Shown here piece by piece: positions 22,233-34,600 of a stretch of DNA of 43,462 bases. The notes under the pieces were generated by a model, which saw nothing but the letters and a program-made list of their open reading frames with translations, was not told the origin of the DNA and ran no database searches. The stretch covers positions 1 through 43,462 of the forward strand of contig CAZWTD010000007.1 of NCBI GenBank assembly GCA_964637345.1. The letters run 5' to 3'. Each line of letters opens with the position of its first letter. Within the stretch, counting starts at the first letter, position 1. The position numbers were made by a program, and so were the translations under genes. Source of the stretch: CAZWTD01 sp964637345 (lineage in GTDB: Bacteria; Patescibacteriota; Patescibacteriia; HK-STAS-PATE-3).

Positions 22233-25200
22233 ATGCGAGTCAAAAGAGGGTATCAACTCGCACTTATCACGCTTCTCGCTTTTGGCGGAGCGCTGGTTTC
22301 GTTCCATCAAGCCAAGGCGGCCTACGGCGACGTAACAACTTTTCTTGGCAAGGTCTACGCGGGTGATGGAGGATCCGCTCGCCAGGCCTGGCTCGATTTT
22401 CCCGAGGACCTGAATTACGACTCGGCTGGTAATCTTTTTATTGCGGATACCGGGAATCACGTTATCCGGAAGATTGGGCTTGATGGAAAAATTTCGACCT
22501 ACGCCGGCTCGGGCCACTTCGGTTTTTATAATGCCCCGGGAACTTCGGCACAATTCGCCTCTCCGAAAGGGCTCGCGATTGATAGCGGCGGGAATGTGTT
22601 TGTTGCCGATACGGATAATCATATGATTCGGAAGGTTGATCCGTACCGGAGCGTGTCAACGATTGTTGGAACAACGTTGAAACGCCCTGAAGGCGTTGCC
22701 GTGTTCGGCAGCACGCTCTATATCGCGGACACGGGAAATAATCTCGTAAAGAAAGTGAATCTTGGAAGCGGTCGAATCGATATCCTCACCGCAGACGTAA
22801 AGGCTCCAAAGAAGCTCGTCGTGAACGGGGATGGCAGTAAGCTTTATGTTGCCGATACCGGCAACTTTCGAGTGATTTCGGTCAATACGACAAGCGGCGC
22901 TGCAACGCTCGTTGCGGGCGGACAGAATGGATATGCCGAGGGGACAGGGTCAGCCGCAAAATTTGAACACCTTTGGGGTATTACCTTAAATGGGGATACG
23001 CTCTACGTTTCCGACGGCGATGGTTATGACGACCGGATTCGGAAAATTGACCTCGAAACACGAACCACAACGCTTCTGGTCCGCGATTTGCGGATGCGGA
23101 TGATTAATTTCCCAGCCGGGTTGCGCGTTCGCGGATCGAAGGTGGTGATTGCGAATTCGGGTATCAGTACGATTCAAGCCTTTGATAAAACAAGCGGCGA
23201 TGACACTGATGCAGACTTTCTCGCCGGGAAAGAACGCTTCGGGTATCGAAACGGAGCTTTTGCAAACGCGCTTTTTGGGAGACCCTCCGCGGTCATCCAG
23301 AGTCCGGATCGAACGAAGCTTTATGTCGCCGATAATAATAAAATCCGAAAAGTTGATTTAGAGACGAATCAGGTTTCGCTCGTGGCCGGGAGTTCAATCG
23401 ACGATTATATCGGGGAAGATGCAGTCGGCGCAGATGCGCGCTTTAGCGGAATTTCCTCGATGGCGATTTCTCCGGACGGAGAAACGCTTTACGTCGTCGA
23501 TCGCTGGAACAATCGAATCCGCGGCGTGACGATTGCAACCGGGGCGACCTTTCTCGTCGCTGGCGGCGGGGACTATAACACTACCGGACCAGGAAACGGC
23601 TATGTTGAGGGAGCCGGAGAGGTAGCCCGTTTTGATAATCCTTTTGGAATCGCCATTTCTCCAAACGGGGCGACGCTCTACGTTTCAGATACCTCGAACC
23701 GCCGGATTCGAAAAATCGTGATCGCTACTGGGCAGACGAGCTTAGTCGCCGGGTCCGGGGCGAATGATTACCGTGATGCGACCGGTTCAGCTGCTCGATT
23801 TCGCTATCCTGCCGGGCTGGCGATCGATAGCGCCGGAAAACATTTATTCGTAGCAGATCGGGATAGCAATACGATTCGAAAGGTTCGTATTTCAGACGGC
23901 GCCGTGACGACTCTTGTCGGTCGAGATGGAACCCCGGGTTACCGAGATGCGATCGGTTCTCGCGCCGTTCTTTCCCTTCCGCTTCAGCTCGCCTTGGGGT
24001 CGGATAAACGACTCTATTTTTCCGATGTTGGCTCGCATCGTATCCGGCTTGTTGAATTAACGACAAATGTGACGAAGCTTGTCGCCGGAAGCGGGAATCG
24101 GGGTTACAACGACAGCACGAAAACTGATGCGAAATTTAACGGCCTTGGTGGACTCGCGGTTGATGTAACCGGAAAAACGCTCTTTGTGGCTGATGCAAAC
24201 AACGATCTTCTACGTCGCGTTTCCATTGTTGGCGATCCTCCGTACACGGATCTTGCGCCTGTTGTCCAAGGCGTGATCCCGAGTCAGCTTCGCGCGGACT
24301 CAAATCCTTCAGCGGTAGCCTATCTCGATGTCGTCGGCGGAAATTATTTGTACGGCGATTCGACGAAGTTCGGTGACTACGCAACGACGACCTATGGAAA
24401 GAGCTCGAGCGCGCTCACGGTCGTTATTCCAATCGGTCAGATGGAAACCGGGTGGTATGACGTCGAAGTCCGCCATCTCGACGGTCAGTACGATATTCTT
24501 GAAAACGCTTTTGCGGTTACCGAGCGGTCGGGAGCGGTTCCCGAACGCTATCATCAGATTATTGCGTCTGACGGCTGGCTCGCCTACGGTCCGAACTTTC
24601 GCGGCGGGGTCAACCTCGCGACCGGAGACGTGAATAAGGACGGCAAGGATGAAATCATTACTGCCCCGGCCGAAGGGGGTGCGGGCCATGTTCGCGTCTT
24701 TTCTTCGGACGGACGTTTGCGAACGCAGTTTTTCGCGTATGATTCAGCGACTCGTGTTGGGCTTTCGCTCGCAAGCTGCGACCTGAATGGAGACGGGAAG
24801 GCGGAAATTATCACCGGCCCCTCGGTTGGTTTTCCGGCTGAGGTAAAAATTTTCTCGCCGACCGGTACTTTTGTGCGCAATTTTTATGCATACCCGAAGA
24901 CGACGCGCGTTGGCGCGAGCGTCGCGTGCGGTGACGTGACCGGCGACGGGAAGCCGGAAATTGTTGTTGCTCCTCGCGCTCGCGGCGGAGCTCACGTTCG
25001 AGTCTTCTCATCAACCGGGCGACTCCAGAGTCAATTCTTCGCTTATCCGACGACGTTTCGGCTTGGACTCGACGTGGCGGTCGGCAATGTCGATGGAAAA
25101 GGGCCATCCGAGATCGCGGTCATGCCGCTTACGCGTGGCGGCCCGCACGTCCGTTTCTTTACGGCGAAAGGGAAACTCGTTGGACAGTTTTTCGCCTATG

Positions 25201-25487
25201 CGTCGTCGACTCGCGGCGGCTTTAACCTCGATATTGGGAATACCGATCAGGACGCGCGCGAAGAATTTGTCGTCGGGACGGAGAAAGGTTTGGCGCCGCA
25301 GGTTCGCGTGATGAATAATCGCGGACGGGCCGAAGGGACCTTCTTCGCCTTTTCTTCACGTTTGCGGAGCGGCGTTCATGTTGCCGCCGGGGATTTTGAT
25401 GGTGACGGGGTTGAGGAGATTGCGGCGGCCCCGGCGCTTGGTCGATCAACCGTTCGAACCTTCGACGGAAGCGGAAACCCGCTCTAA
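22233..25487 (+). CDS. Secreted NHL-repeat and FG-GAP-repeat beta-propeller protein
   Basis: Cell-surface or secreted protein of 1084 residues. The ATG at 22233 gives a normal signal peptide (MRVKRGYQ, then a hydrophobic core, cleavage near AKAAYG); an in-frame ATG at 22173 lies before the promoter. Residues about 35-680 hold many NHL repeats (LFIADTGNHVIRKI, LFVADRDSNTIRKV, LYVSDTSNRRIRKI), enough for two propellers. A short IPT/TIG-like domain follows. From about 790 to the end come FG-GAP/VCBS-type repeats with GDVNKDGKDEI, CDLNGDGKAEI and GDFDGDGVEEI, probable Ca2+-binding loops, each followed by an FFAY-x(4-5)-R-x-G motif. Probable role: adhesion or ligand binding. Next to another giant surface protein. 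Confidence 0.9.
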   Translation: MRVKRGYQLALITLLAFGGALVSFHQAKAAYGDVTTFLGKVYAGDGGSARQAWLDFPEDLNYDSAGNLFIADTGNHVIRKIGLDGKISTYAGSGHFGFYNAPGTSAQFASPKGLAIDSGGNVFVADTDNHMIRKVDPYRSVSTIVGTTLKRPEGVAVFGSTLYIADTGNNLVKKVNLGSGRIDILTADVKAPKKLVVNGDGSKLYVADTGNFRVISVNTTSGAATLVAGGQNGYAEGTGSAAKFEHLWGITLNGDTLYVSDGDGYDDRIRKIDLETRTTTLLVRDLRMRMINFPAGLRVRGSKVVIANSGISTIQAFDKTSGDDTDADFLAGKERFGYRNGAFANALFGRPSAVIQSPDRTKLYVADNNKIRKVDLETNQVSLVAGSSIDDYIGEDAVGADARFSGISSMAISPDGETLYVVDRWNNRIRGVTIATGATFLVAGGGDYNTTGPGNGYVEGAGEVARFDNPFGIAISPNGATLYVSDTSNRRIRKIVIATGQTSLVAGSGANDYRDATGSAARFRYPAGLAIDSAGKHLFVADRDSNTIRKVRISDGAVTTLVGRDGTPGYRDAIGSRAVLSLPLQLALGSDKRLYFSDVGSHRIRLVELTTNVTKLVAGSGNRGYNDSTKTDAKFNGLGGLAVDVTGKTLFVADANNDLLRRVSIVGDPPYTDLAPVVQGVIPSQLRADSNPSAVAYLDVVGGNYLYGDSTKFGDYATTTYGKSSSALTVVIPIGQMETGWYDVEVRHLDGQYDILENAFAVTERSGAVPERYHQIIASDGWLAYGPNFRGGVNLATGDVNKDGKDEIITAPAEGGAGHVRVFSSDGRLRTQFFAYDSATRVGLSLASCDLNGDGKAEIITGPSVGFPAEVKIFSPTGTFVRNFYAYPKTTRVGASVACGDVTGDGKPEIVVAPRARGGAHVRVFSSTGRLQSQFFAYPTTFRLGLDVAVGNVDGKGPSEIAVMPLTRGGPHVRFFTAKGKLVGQFFAYASSTRGGFNLDIGNTDQDAREEFVVGTEKGLAPQVRVMNNRGRAEGTFFAFSSRLRSGVHVAAGDFDGDGVEEIAAAPALGRSTVRTFDGSGNPL

Positions 25488-25505
25488 GACCTAGATTGGG
25501 ACCTT

Positions 25506-25540
25506 GAAGCCTTTGTTTTTTGAGGTTTTTTGTTTTGTTT
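25506..25540 (+). terminator. Weak hairpin with long T-tract after the NHL gene
   Basis: About 6 bp (25507-25512 with 25523-25528, one G-T pair) and then TTTTTGTTTTGTTTT. Weak stem, strong U-rich tail. Confidence 0.5.
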
Positions 25541-25570
25541 TCTTTATTTCGCATGAATGAATGTTAGAAC

Positions 25571-25599
25571 TTGACCGCACGCTTAAGAAGTGCTAAAAT
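25571..25599 (+). promoter_or_regulatory. Promoter of the giant surface protein gene
   Basis: TTGACC (25571-25576), a 17-base spacer and TAAAAT (25594-25599). Start near 25606. Confidence 0.85.
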
Positions 25600-25617
25600 A
25601 AATTGTAAAGTGAGCCA

Positions 25618-28600
25618 TTGATTGGCCTTGATTCTTTCGTTGAATTGAAAAAAACCAGGGGGAAGATAAAAACCGTCCAAGGAAGCGCTATTCGAGCGAG
25701 GAAAACGGCTAAAAAGCCGAAGATTTTTTCAGCAAGAACGCTTCAACCAAAAGGGCGTCTGATAACGCGGCGCTCAGCGGGATCACACTCGCTCATCGGA
25801 CGTAGTAATGAGTGGATGATGCGGTTAAATCGTACTATGCGCGAGAACCGCTCTTTTGTGATGGCCGGACTTCTGTTTTTGGGCTTTGCCGGACTTCTCG
25901 CTTGGTTCTCAACCATGACTTTTGCCGCCTCGGACTCGCGAACTCTGACGAGCCAGGCAGATTGGGAGGCTGGAGAATATTGGAATAACACGCTAGACAC
26001 AACATCTTCGTCCGGTTCTTTGAAAATGATGTCTGGCGGAGTCGGCTCATGGGATGCATCTACGCCAGGTTCGCCGGAAAACATTCGTGGCTATTATCCG
26101 ATCGCGGCGCAGAGTGCTGGCTTGGGCGCGGACCTGACTACCGATGGCAGCTACATCTACCTGATCTACGGCAACAACCTGCCGGACTTCTGGCGCTACA
26201 ACCCGAACACGAACACCTGGAAGAAGCTGGCCGACGCGCCGACAAGCTTTTATTACAACTCGGCGCTGGCGTACTACGATGGGGCCGTCTACGCCATCAA
26301 TGGCCACGATGGTACCGTGACGACCGACTCAACTGGAGAATTTTATAAATACGACATCGCGTCGGACACGTGGTCCTTGCTCGCGAACGCGCCCGACGCT
26401 TGGGGCACGGTATCCGGTCCAGGAGGGTCAGATATCAAGAGCGCGGGCAACGGAAAGATTTACGCGATTCAGGGAAACGGACAGACCGGATTCTGGCAAT
26501 ACAATACGGCAACCGGACAGTGGGGGACGCTCGCGCCGATTCCTGATCCGGTCACGTCAGCGAACAGTCATCCATTAACATATTCTGGCAAGACCTTCAC
26601 AATCTCCGGGGTGTCCTATTGTACACAAGGATGTATGTATACCTTCCTTGGCTCCGCGGTGAGTTTCTACCGCTATGACATCGCGGAAGATCAGTGGTAC
26701 ACCACTGGCGCAGCTCCGCTCACGCCGCAGATTCCGGCGGCCCTGGGCAGCGCAACGAACGGCAGCGCGATGGCCGAGGATCCGGAAGCGCACGTGATCT
26801 ACGCCTTCCGGGGAGGCAACACCGAGTTCATGAGCTATACCGTCGGCGATGATGCCTCGCAGCTCGTTGCGGGAACCTGGGACACGCAGTCCTTACCAGG
26901 TTGCGTAGCGCCGGCTACCTGTCTTCCCAACGTCCAGCGTAATATCACCAATGGCGCGTCCCTCGTCTTTGTGAAAGTAGGAGATACGAAGTATGTCTAC
27001 GGGCTGTCGGGTGGAATCCCAGATATGATTCGCTACGACGTGACCAATGCACGATGGGATAACATCACCACCCAGGCCGCCCAGGGGACGAACGGCCAAA
27101 ATCTGATCGCTCATGTGCCTAACGGGTCTGACTGTTCAGATCCGACCGGTTGTCTCTTCGTTGCCGGTGCCGCTACAAACACCCTGCGGCGATTCGACAT
27201 GAGCACCAAGGCCTGGACGAGCATGACTAACCTGGCCGCGACCTTGGGCGCCGGTGCGGACATGTGCTACGACGGCGCCGGACAGCTCTTCATTATCCAG
27301 GGCGGGAATACGAATATCCTCGTCCATAATATTGCGGCGGGCGGCGCGGGGACGAACGGTACGACTCTGACTGCTCCGGCTGCGTTTGGCGCCGGGTCGT
27401 CGATCACCTGCATGACCGATAACCGCTTCTATGCATTGCGCGGAGCCGCGCAGGTAAATTTCTATTATTCTGCGTCGGGAGGAAATCCGGTAGCGGATGA
27501 TTCGATCAACACCAATAATCTTCCCTATCTGGCCGCCTCGTACGGCGCGTCGCTGACGAACAACGGTACCTACGCCTACGCCTTGATCGGGAACGGGCGC
27601 GGAACCTTTCTCCGTTTTGATCCGGCCCAGGCTTCGGGTTCGCGTTGGACCGAACTGCCTTCGCTCCCGACGGCAACGTCGACGGCCGGGCAAACATTTA
27701 CCTCGGTTATCTCATACGATGGCGTTGGGAATATCTACGCCATTCCCGGGCACTACCAGAAAGATTTTTGGCGCTATAACATAGTGAGCCAGACGTGGAC
27801 GCGCGCGGCCGACTTGCCCGTCCGCATGGTGCAGTCCATGGCCATGACTAGAGGAAACGCTGACGGCCAGATGTACGTGATGCGCGGATCGGGCCAAGTG
27901 AATGTGTTTCGGTATAATTTTTCCTCGAACGACTACTCAAGCTCGGGGACGTGGATGTCGGCGCCGCTTGATCTTGATTATGTCTCTAGTTGGACGACAT
28001 TGAGCGCGACGCATCCGACGTCTGGAACATCCTCGGTGTCTTTTTCCATCCGCAGCAGCGTCAATGAAGTCGATTGGTCGGAGTGGGAAGATATTGTGAC
28101 GAACGCGACGACTGACAGTACGAGTTTTGACATGTCGGGCGTAACGACTCCGAATCGTCGCTACTTGCAAATCAAAGTTTCACTGAATTCGGACGGGACG
28201 AATACGCCTGTTTTGTCCGATCTGACCGTGACCTACGAAAAAGACTCCGTCGCTCCCGCGAATCCGAGCGTCGCTGCCTATTCAGATGTCACCATGGCAA
28301 CGTCGCTTACCAATAGCGGATCGTATTACCACACCAATCCGTATTTTGTTATGACGCCGGCGGCACAGACGGAATCCCCGATCGCAGGATACTACGCGGC
28401 GTGGACTTCTGATGCAAACTTTGATCCGTCCGACACTGGCTCCTACGGCGAGGATTATTTCCAGTCTGACGATACGTATTTGGTTCGACGGCCAATGACG
28501 CGCAGCGGCGGGGGGACGAACTGGTATTTCCGGGTGGCGGCTAAAGATCAGGCTGGTAACGTCGCCGCTGTCCAAACGTTGTTTCAATATACGTACACCG

Positions 28601-31600
28601 GAATCAGCGACGCGACCACGAGCGAGTGGACAAGCGAAGGCGATTTTACCGCCGCCGGCACGACGCAATCAAACGTTGATGCGACCGCCAGTCCGGGAGA
28701 CGTGAAATTGTCAGCGGTCGCGAACGGCGCGTGGACGACGGAAGCGTCGTTACCGGCTACGGTGAGCAACGGTGCTTCAGTGGCGTATGTCAGCGCTACA
28801 CAGACAATGTACATTTTCCGCGGCACCAATACAGCGACGTTCTGGGGCTATGATACTAACACGAAAAAATTTACGACGCTGACGAACGCCCCCGGCAACA
28901 TTGGAGTCGGAGCCAGTTTGACCGTCGTTCTTCCCAATGGGAGCTCCTGTATCGACACCGTCGGCTGCCTCTTCGCTTCTCAAGGGCGGCCGGGTTCAAA
29001 TGCGCTGGGGTTCTACCGCTACAATATCGGCGGTTCGAATGCCGTGTCCTACGGTGCCTCCAACTGCGGTGGGGCTGCGGCAACAACGGCGAATACGTGG
29101 ACGACCTGTACGAGCCTCCCGGCCGGTGCGACCTCTTGGAACAGCGGCGGATCCGTCGCATATAATGCTGACGATACGATTTATGCCATGGCCGGGAATA
29201 GTCAGCTGTCGTATAGGTACTCCTTGGCAACGAACGCCTGGACACTGATGGCCAACGTGGACAACAGCGTCGGTGTCGGCGGGACGCTCGTCTGGACGCC
29301 GAACGGGACTGGATGCACGAGCGCGGGCGGTTGCGTGTATGCCACCCGCGGGGCAAGCACGACGCATTTCTACAAAGGGACAATCTCCGCGCTGAACGGA
29401 TCGGTAGCCTGGTCGTATGCTCGCAACGCTCCATTAACGATGGGAGACGGCGCCGCCGCTCGTCGCGTGAACACGAAAATTTATTACGCCCGCGGAGGCC
29501 CGAGCAGTACACCATCCAATAGTTTTTTCGTCTATGACTTGCCGAGCGGTACCTGGTCAACGCTGGCCGATACCCCCACCAATTTGTATCAGGGCAGCGA
29601 GCAGGGTTTGGCGTACAACTCGGACACGAATTATCTCTACACGCTTCGCGGGTATAGCGAGTATTCAATCTTCGCGTACGATCTCTCGAACGACAACTGG
29701 ACGCGGACGCCAAGCTTGCCGAGTTTTTACTCCAGCAACGGATTTTCCGCTGGCGCGGTTGCCCATGATTCGACAACGGGAGTTGTGTATACCGCCCGCG
29801 GGAACGGCGTAACAGATTTCTGGTCCTACAATACAAACACCGATACATGGAAACAGCTGGCTGACGTTCCGCACACCGTCACGACCGGAGCGGATGCGGA
29901 GTATATTGATCACGCCAACGATGCCTATGACGGCGTCTACTTGATAGCCGGGGTCGAAGCGTTGAACGATAACATCACATATTTTTATCGGTATTCCCCG
30001 ACCACGGACACCTGGACGCAGCTGCCGTACCGCAACGGATCAAACGCACAGATACCTGAAGTCAACGCTGGCGCCGATCTTGTGTATGACGGGAACGATA
30101 CCCTGTACACGTCCGTCGGAACGAGCCAGCTGTTTATGGAATACGGTATTTCGACGAATACCTGGACGGATTCCTGGCTCGGGACGGCGTTTACGAATAA
30201 CGGATCGTTTACCGATGTTACGACCAAATTCAATACCGGGACATCCGCTAACTACGTTGCCATCTTTGATAACAATAACGACTACGTCTATATTGGCTCG
30301 TCTGGAAAATTCAACGGTGTCCAGTTCAACCTCTCCACGAACGGCGCCCCGACGATCACGCCGCAGTTTCAATATTGCACAACAGCCGATTGCGGTGCGG
30401 CAACGGTCTTCACGCCGACCGACGGTACAACCGGAATGACGACCAGCGGTCTGATCTATTTTGATCCGACGGCCTGGGCGTCCTGGGCGCCGGTTTCAGT
30501 CAATGGCAGCAGCGCGCAATACTGGATTCGCATCCGGCGTACGAACGCGACACAGACGACGCAGCCCTACTCAAACACCGTGAAAGTGATTACGCGGGCC
30601 ACGCCGGCGACGATTACCACCGGTGGCTGTATGGTTAAGGTTGATGTCGGCGGAACGAACTATCTCTACGCAACTCGAGGGGGCGGCACGGCGACAGTGT
30701 ATCGCTATAACCTTGATTCCCCTCCAGTTGTCTGGCAGGCGGTAGCTAACGCGCCCGGGAACCTGAATAACGGCGATACCTGTCTCTTGGACGGCGCCGA
30801 CGACGGCGACGCGAATATTATTGTCCCGCAAGGTGTCGCGTCGAACATGAACATGTTTGTCCTAAACCCAGGCGCCGGGACTTGGGGGATCAAGTCCCAA
30901 AAGACGCTGGACCAGGCGTATACCTATCATAACCCGACCTACACCGATACGACCTCGCAGTTCAATACCGGCGGTGCCGGAAACTACGTGACGATGTTCG
31001 GCGCCCAGAATGACCAGGTCTTCCTCGGCTCGACCAGCCGCTTCAACCTGGCCCAGTTCAATTTGCAAGTGAACGCTAACGTGACGATTACTCCTTCGTT
31101 TGCGTATTGCGTAACGGCGAATTGCGGCTCGGCGACCGCCTTTACGCCGACTGACAATACAGTGGGGATGACCACGAGCGGCCTTATCGGCTGGGATTAC
31201 AACAACTGGACGACCTGGACGCCCGTATCGGTGAATGGAAGCGCTCCTTTGTACTTTATCCGCATACAGCGGGGAGCCGCCACCGTTGCCACGCCGCCGC
31301 AATCAAACACGGTCGTTATCGGCGATCCGCTCATGTCGCTCGATTCCTATGTGAACGGCGCCTTGGTGATGGGGTCGAACAACGTCATTTACGGCTTCCG
31401 GGGCAGCAGCTCCAATGCGATGGAGCGCTACGTTATTTCAACCGCTTCGACGGGATTCCAGCAGAATGGAACCTGGACTTCGCAAATCGTCGACTTTAAC
31501 AACGGAAACGAGACAGGTATTTATTCTTTTGCTGGGTTGCGAGTAACCCTGACTGATGTCGCGAACGCGTATGAGGCTGTGGAAACGAGAACGTGCAACG

Positions 31601-34600
31601 TGAGCGACTGCGCCGCCGATGCCAATGATGAGAACTGGGGGAGCTGGACGGCCGCGACAAACATACGGACCTTGAGCGGAGTTGATTATTACTCCGTTGC
31701 TTCGGCTGTTGGTCGATATGGACAGATAAGAGTCCGGATGACTAGCGACCAGGTGTTCACTCCGACATTACAGGATATTCAATGGTTGTATTATCAGGAT
31801 TCTTTGGCACCGAGTAACCCTTCGACGCCGGTCGGCGCCTATACTGACAGTTCGAAAGCCACAGGGATTAGCAACGATACTTGGACGGATGATCTGACGC
31901 CGTATTTCGAATGGAGCGCGAGCGATGATACTAACGGGATCGGTCTCGACGGGTTCTACGTGTATTTTGGAACCGACAACACGAAAGATCCTGTCGATGA
32001 TCATGATGATCCGACGAACCTGGCGTATAAGAGCGGGACGAATTATTATGCCGTTTCGAACGGTACGACCGGTTCTTGGAATGCCGCAACCCAAAGCGCC
32101 TCCGCGCTCACGGACAATACCTATTACTTACGGATTAAGACGAAAGACCGAAATAATAATATTACGGATTCGGCGGTCGCGGCCTTTACCTATAAAGTTG
32201 ATGACAGTAATCCATCTGATCCAAGTGGACTCGGCGTAACCCCGAGCGGTTATACGAATATTAACAGTTATACGTTTAACTGGACCGCGTCGACGGATTC
32301 GGGTCCGGCAGGGGTTTCGCAGTACTGTTATAAAGCTGGTCCGGCCGGAGCAGAAACTTGCCAGTCGGCGGCCTCAACAACAGTTTCTTCGATCCAGGCC
32401 TATCAAACTCGTGTAAACACGTTTTACGTCCGTTCGCGTGACGCGGCGTACAATTATTCGAATTACGCCACGACCTCGTATTATTACGCCGGTGATGCCC
32501 CTACCGCGCCGAACGATCTTCTCGTGAGTCCGGATTCACAGGTTGACGATAACTCATTCCAGGTCGGCTGGAATCTTCCGGATACTTGTCTTGGGCAAAC
32601 GCCCTGCTCGGCTGACGATATCCTTCGCTACTGCTACACGATTAATGAAGCTCCGAGCGCTGGAACCTGTGGGACGAACTATGGAGGAAACCCAACGCCA
32701 AGTCCGGATGGCGGCTGGACAACCGCAACGCAAACGTCGACTCGTCTCCTCCCGACTTTCTCGGCCGCAACTCAGCAAGGGACGAATACGGTTTACCTTG
32801 TGGCGATGGATGCGATTGGGAACATCGACTACGACAACGTCTTAAGCGATACGTTTGAATTCACGTCGAATGCTCCGGGAGTTCCCGCCGGGCTCCAGGC
32901 GACCGACTCGTCCGACCGGGCGGCCAATCGATATTCGATCACCTTGACCTGGGACGAGCCGGACGACGTCGGCGGAGGCGTTGAAGAGTATAACGTCTAC
33001 CGTTGCGTTGTGAATGGGACGGATTGTGATAATCCTGACGCGGTTGATGATCCGCCGGCAAACTATACGAAAATCGCGACGGTTAACACCCTCGGCTATC
33101 TTGATACGAGCTTGAGCAATACGACGACCTACTCGTACTTTGCTCGTTCGATCGGTCCGGGAAATTCTTCGTCCGGAAACTCCGCGGTCGTGACAATGAA
33201 GCCGGAAGGAAAATTTAAGAACGCTCCGCTTATGAGCGGACAGCCGTCGGTCCAGGCGCGCATTCGGTCGGCAACGATCCAGTGGCTTACGCTTGATGAT
33301 ACGAACCAGGAAGGGGAACTTATTCCCCACCCGGCCAGCTCTTTCGTTGAATACGGTGAGACGACGGCGTATGGAAGCGAAACCGGAACGACCGACCTCG
33401 TAAATGAACATGAAGTCGTGTTGACCGGGCTCAATCCCGACACGACCTACCACTATAAAGTGAAGTGGACGGATATTGACGGGAACGAAGGAGAATCCGC
33501 GGATTTCACCTTTGAGACACTCGGCGCCCCTTCGGCCCCGGTTAATCTTTCCGTGACGCCGACCTCAAATACCTCCAACGCCTTCACCTTTAGCTGGGAT
33601 CCGCCGGCTGATGAAGGCATTACGGTATCCGGCTATTTCTTCGTTGTGAATACAACGCCGACCGAAGAAAATGTTCAATTTACAACGGATACAACCTTTG
33701 GTCCTTACGCCGCCGCTACGCAACAGGGGCGAAATACCTTCTACGTGGTTGCGGTCGACGATACGGGTAACGTGAATTATGCGAGCTACGCCTCGGTTGA
33801 TTTTGAGGCGTACACAACGCCGCCGGGTCCGCCGGAGAACGTGACCATTGTCGACTCGTCGAACCGTGATGCGAACCGCTATAATATTACGCTCACCTGG
33901 GATCCGCCCTCCGAGGACGCGAACGGAAATCCACTCGGCGGAACCTTAAGCGTTGAGGACATTGTCTATACCATCCACCGGTCGACTGACGGCGGAGAGA
34001 ACTTTGAGGAAATCGCAACGATCTCCTCAACAGGTTATCTTGATACCGGGCTAGATAATAGTACGGAGTATACGTACAAGGTCACTGCGGAAGACTCCGC
34101 TGGCGCGCTTTCTGAATCCACTGATCCAGTTGCGGAAACCCCTGAAGGCCGCTATACAACGCCGCCGTCTTTCTCGGTTAGTCCTTCAGTTGAGCCCGAT
34201 TCGTTCAGCGCAATTGTGACCTGGGAAACCGAACGACCAACCTCTTCCTTTGTTCAGTTCGGAACCTCGAAGACCAATCTCACTGAAGAACAGGGAACCG
34301 GCGACCTCGTTTCCGAACACAGCGTCAAGATTACGGGCTTAAAGCCGCTGACGACCTATTATTTCCGGGCGAAGGTGATCGATATCGACGAGAACGAAAA
34401 TCTTTCGGACACAGATGATTTTAAGACCCTTGAAGCGCCGAAAGTGTTTGATGTCGTTATCTCCGATGTTCGACTATTCGACGCGACGATTACCTGGCGG
34501 ACGAATAAAGAAACGACGACGGCCCTCGTGTACGGCACAACGACCGCGTACGGTTCATCGCGCCAGGATACAAGCGGGTCCTATGCATATACCCACACGC

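Noticed and set aside
28871..29848. 325-codon minus-strand frame inside the giant gene
   Set aside because: Arg/Ser-rich shadow with no start signal; the plus-strand propeller sequence is clearly real.
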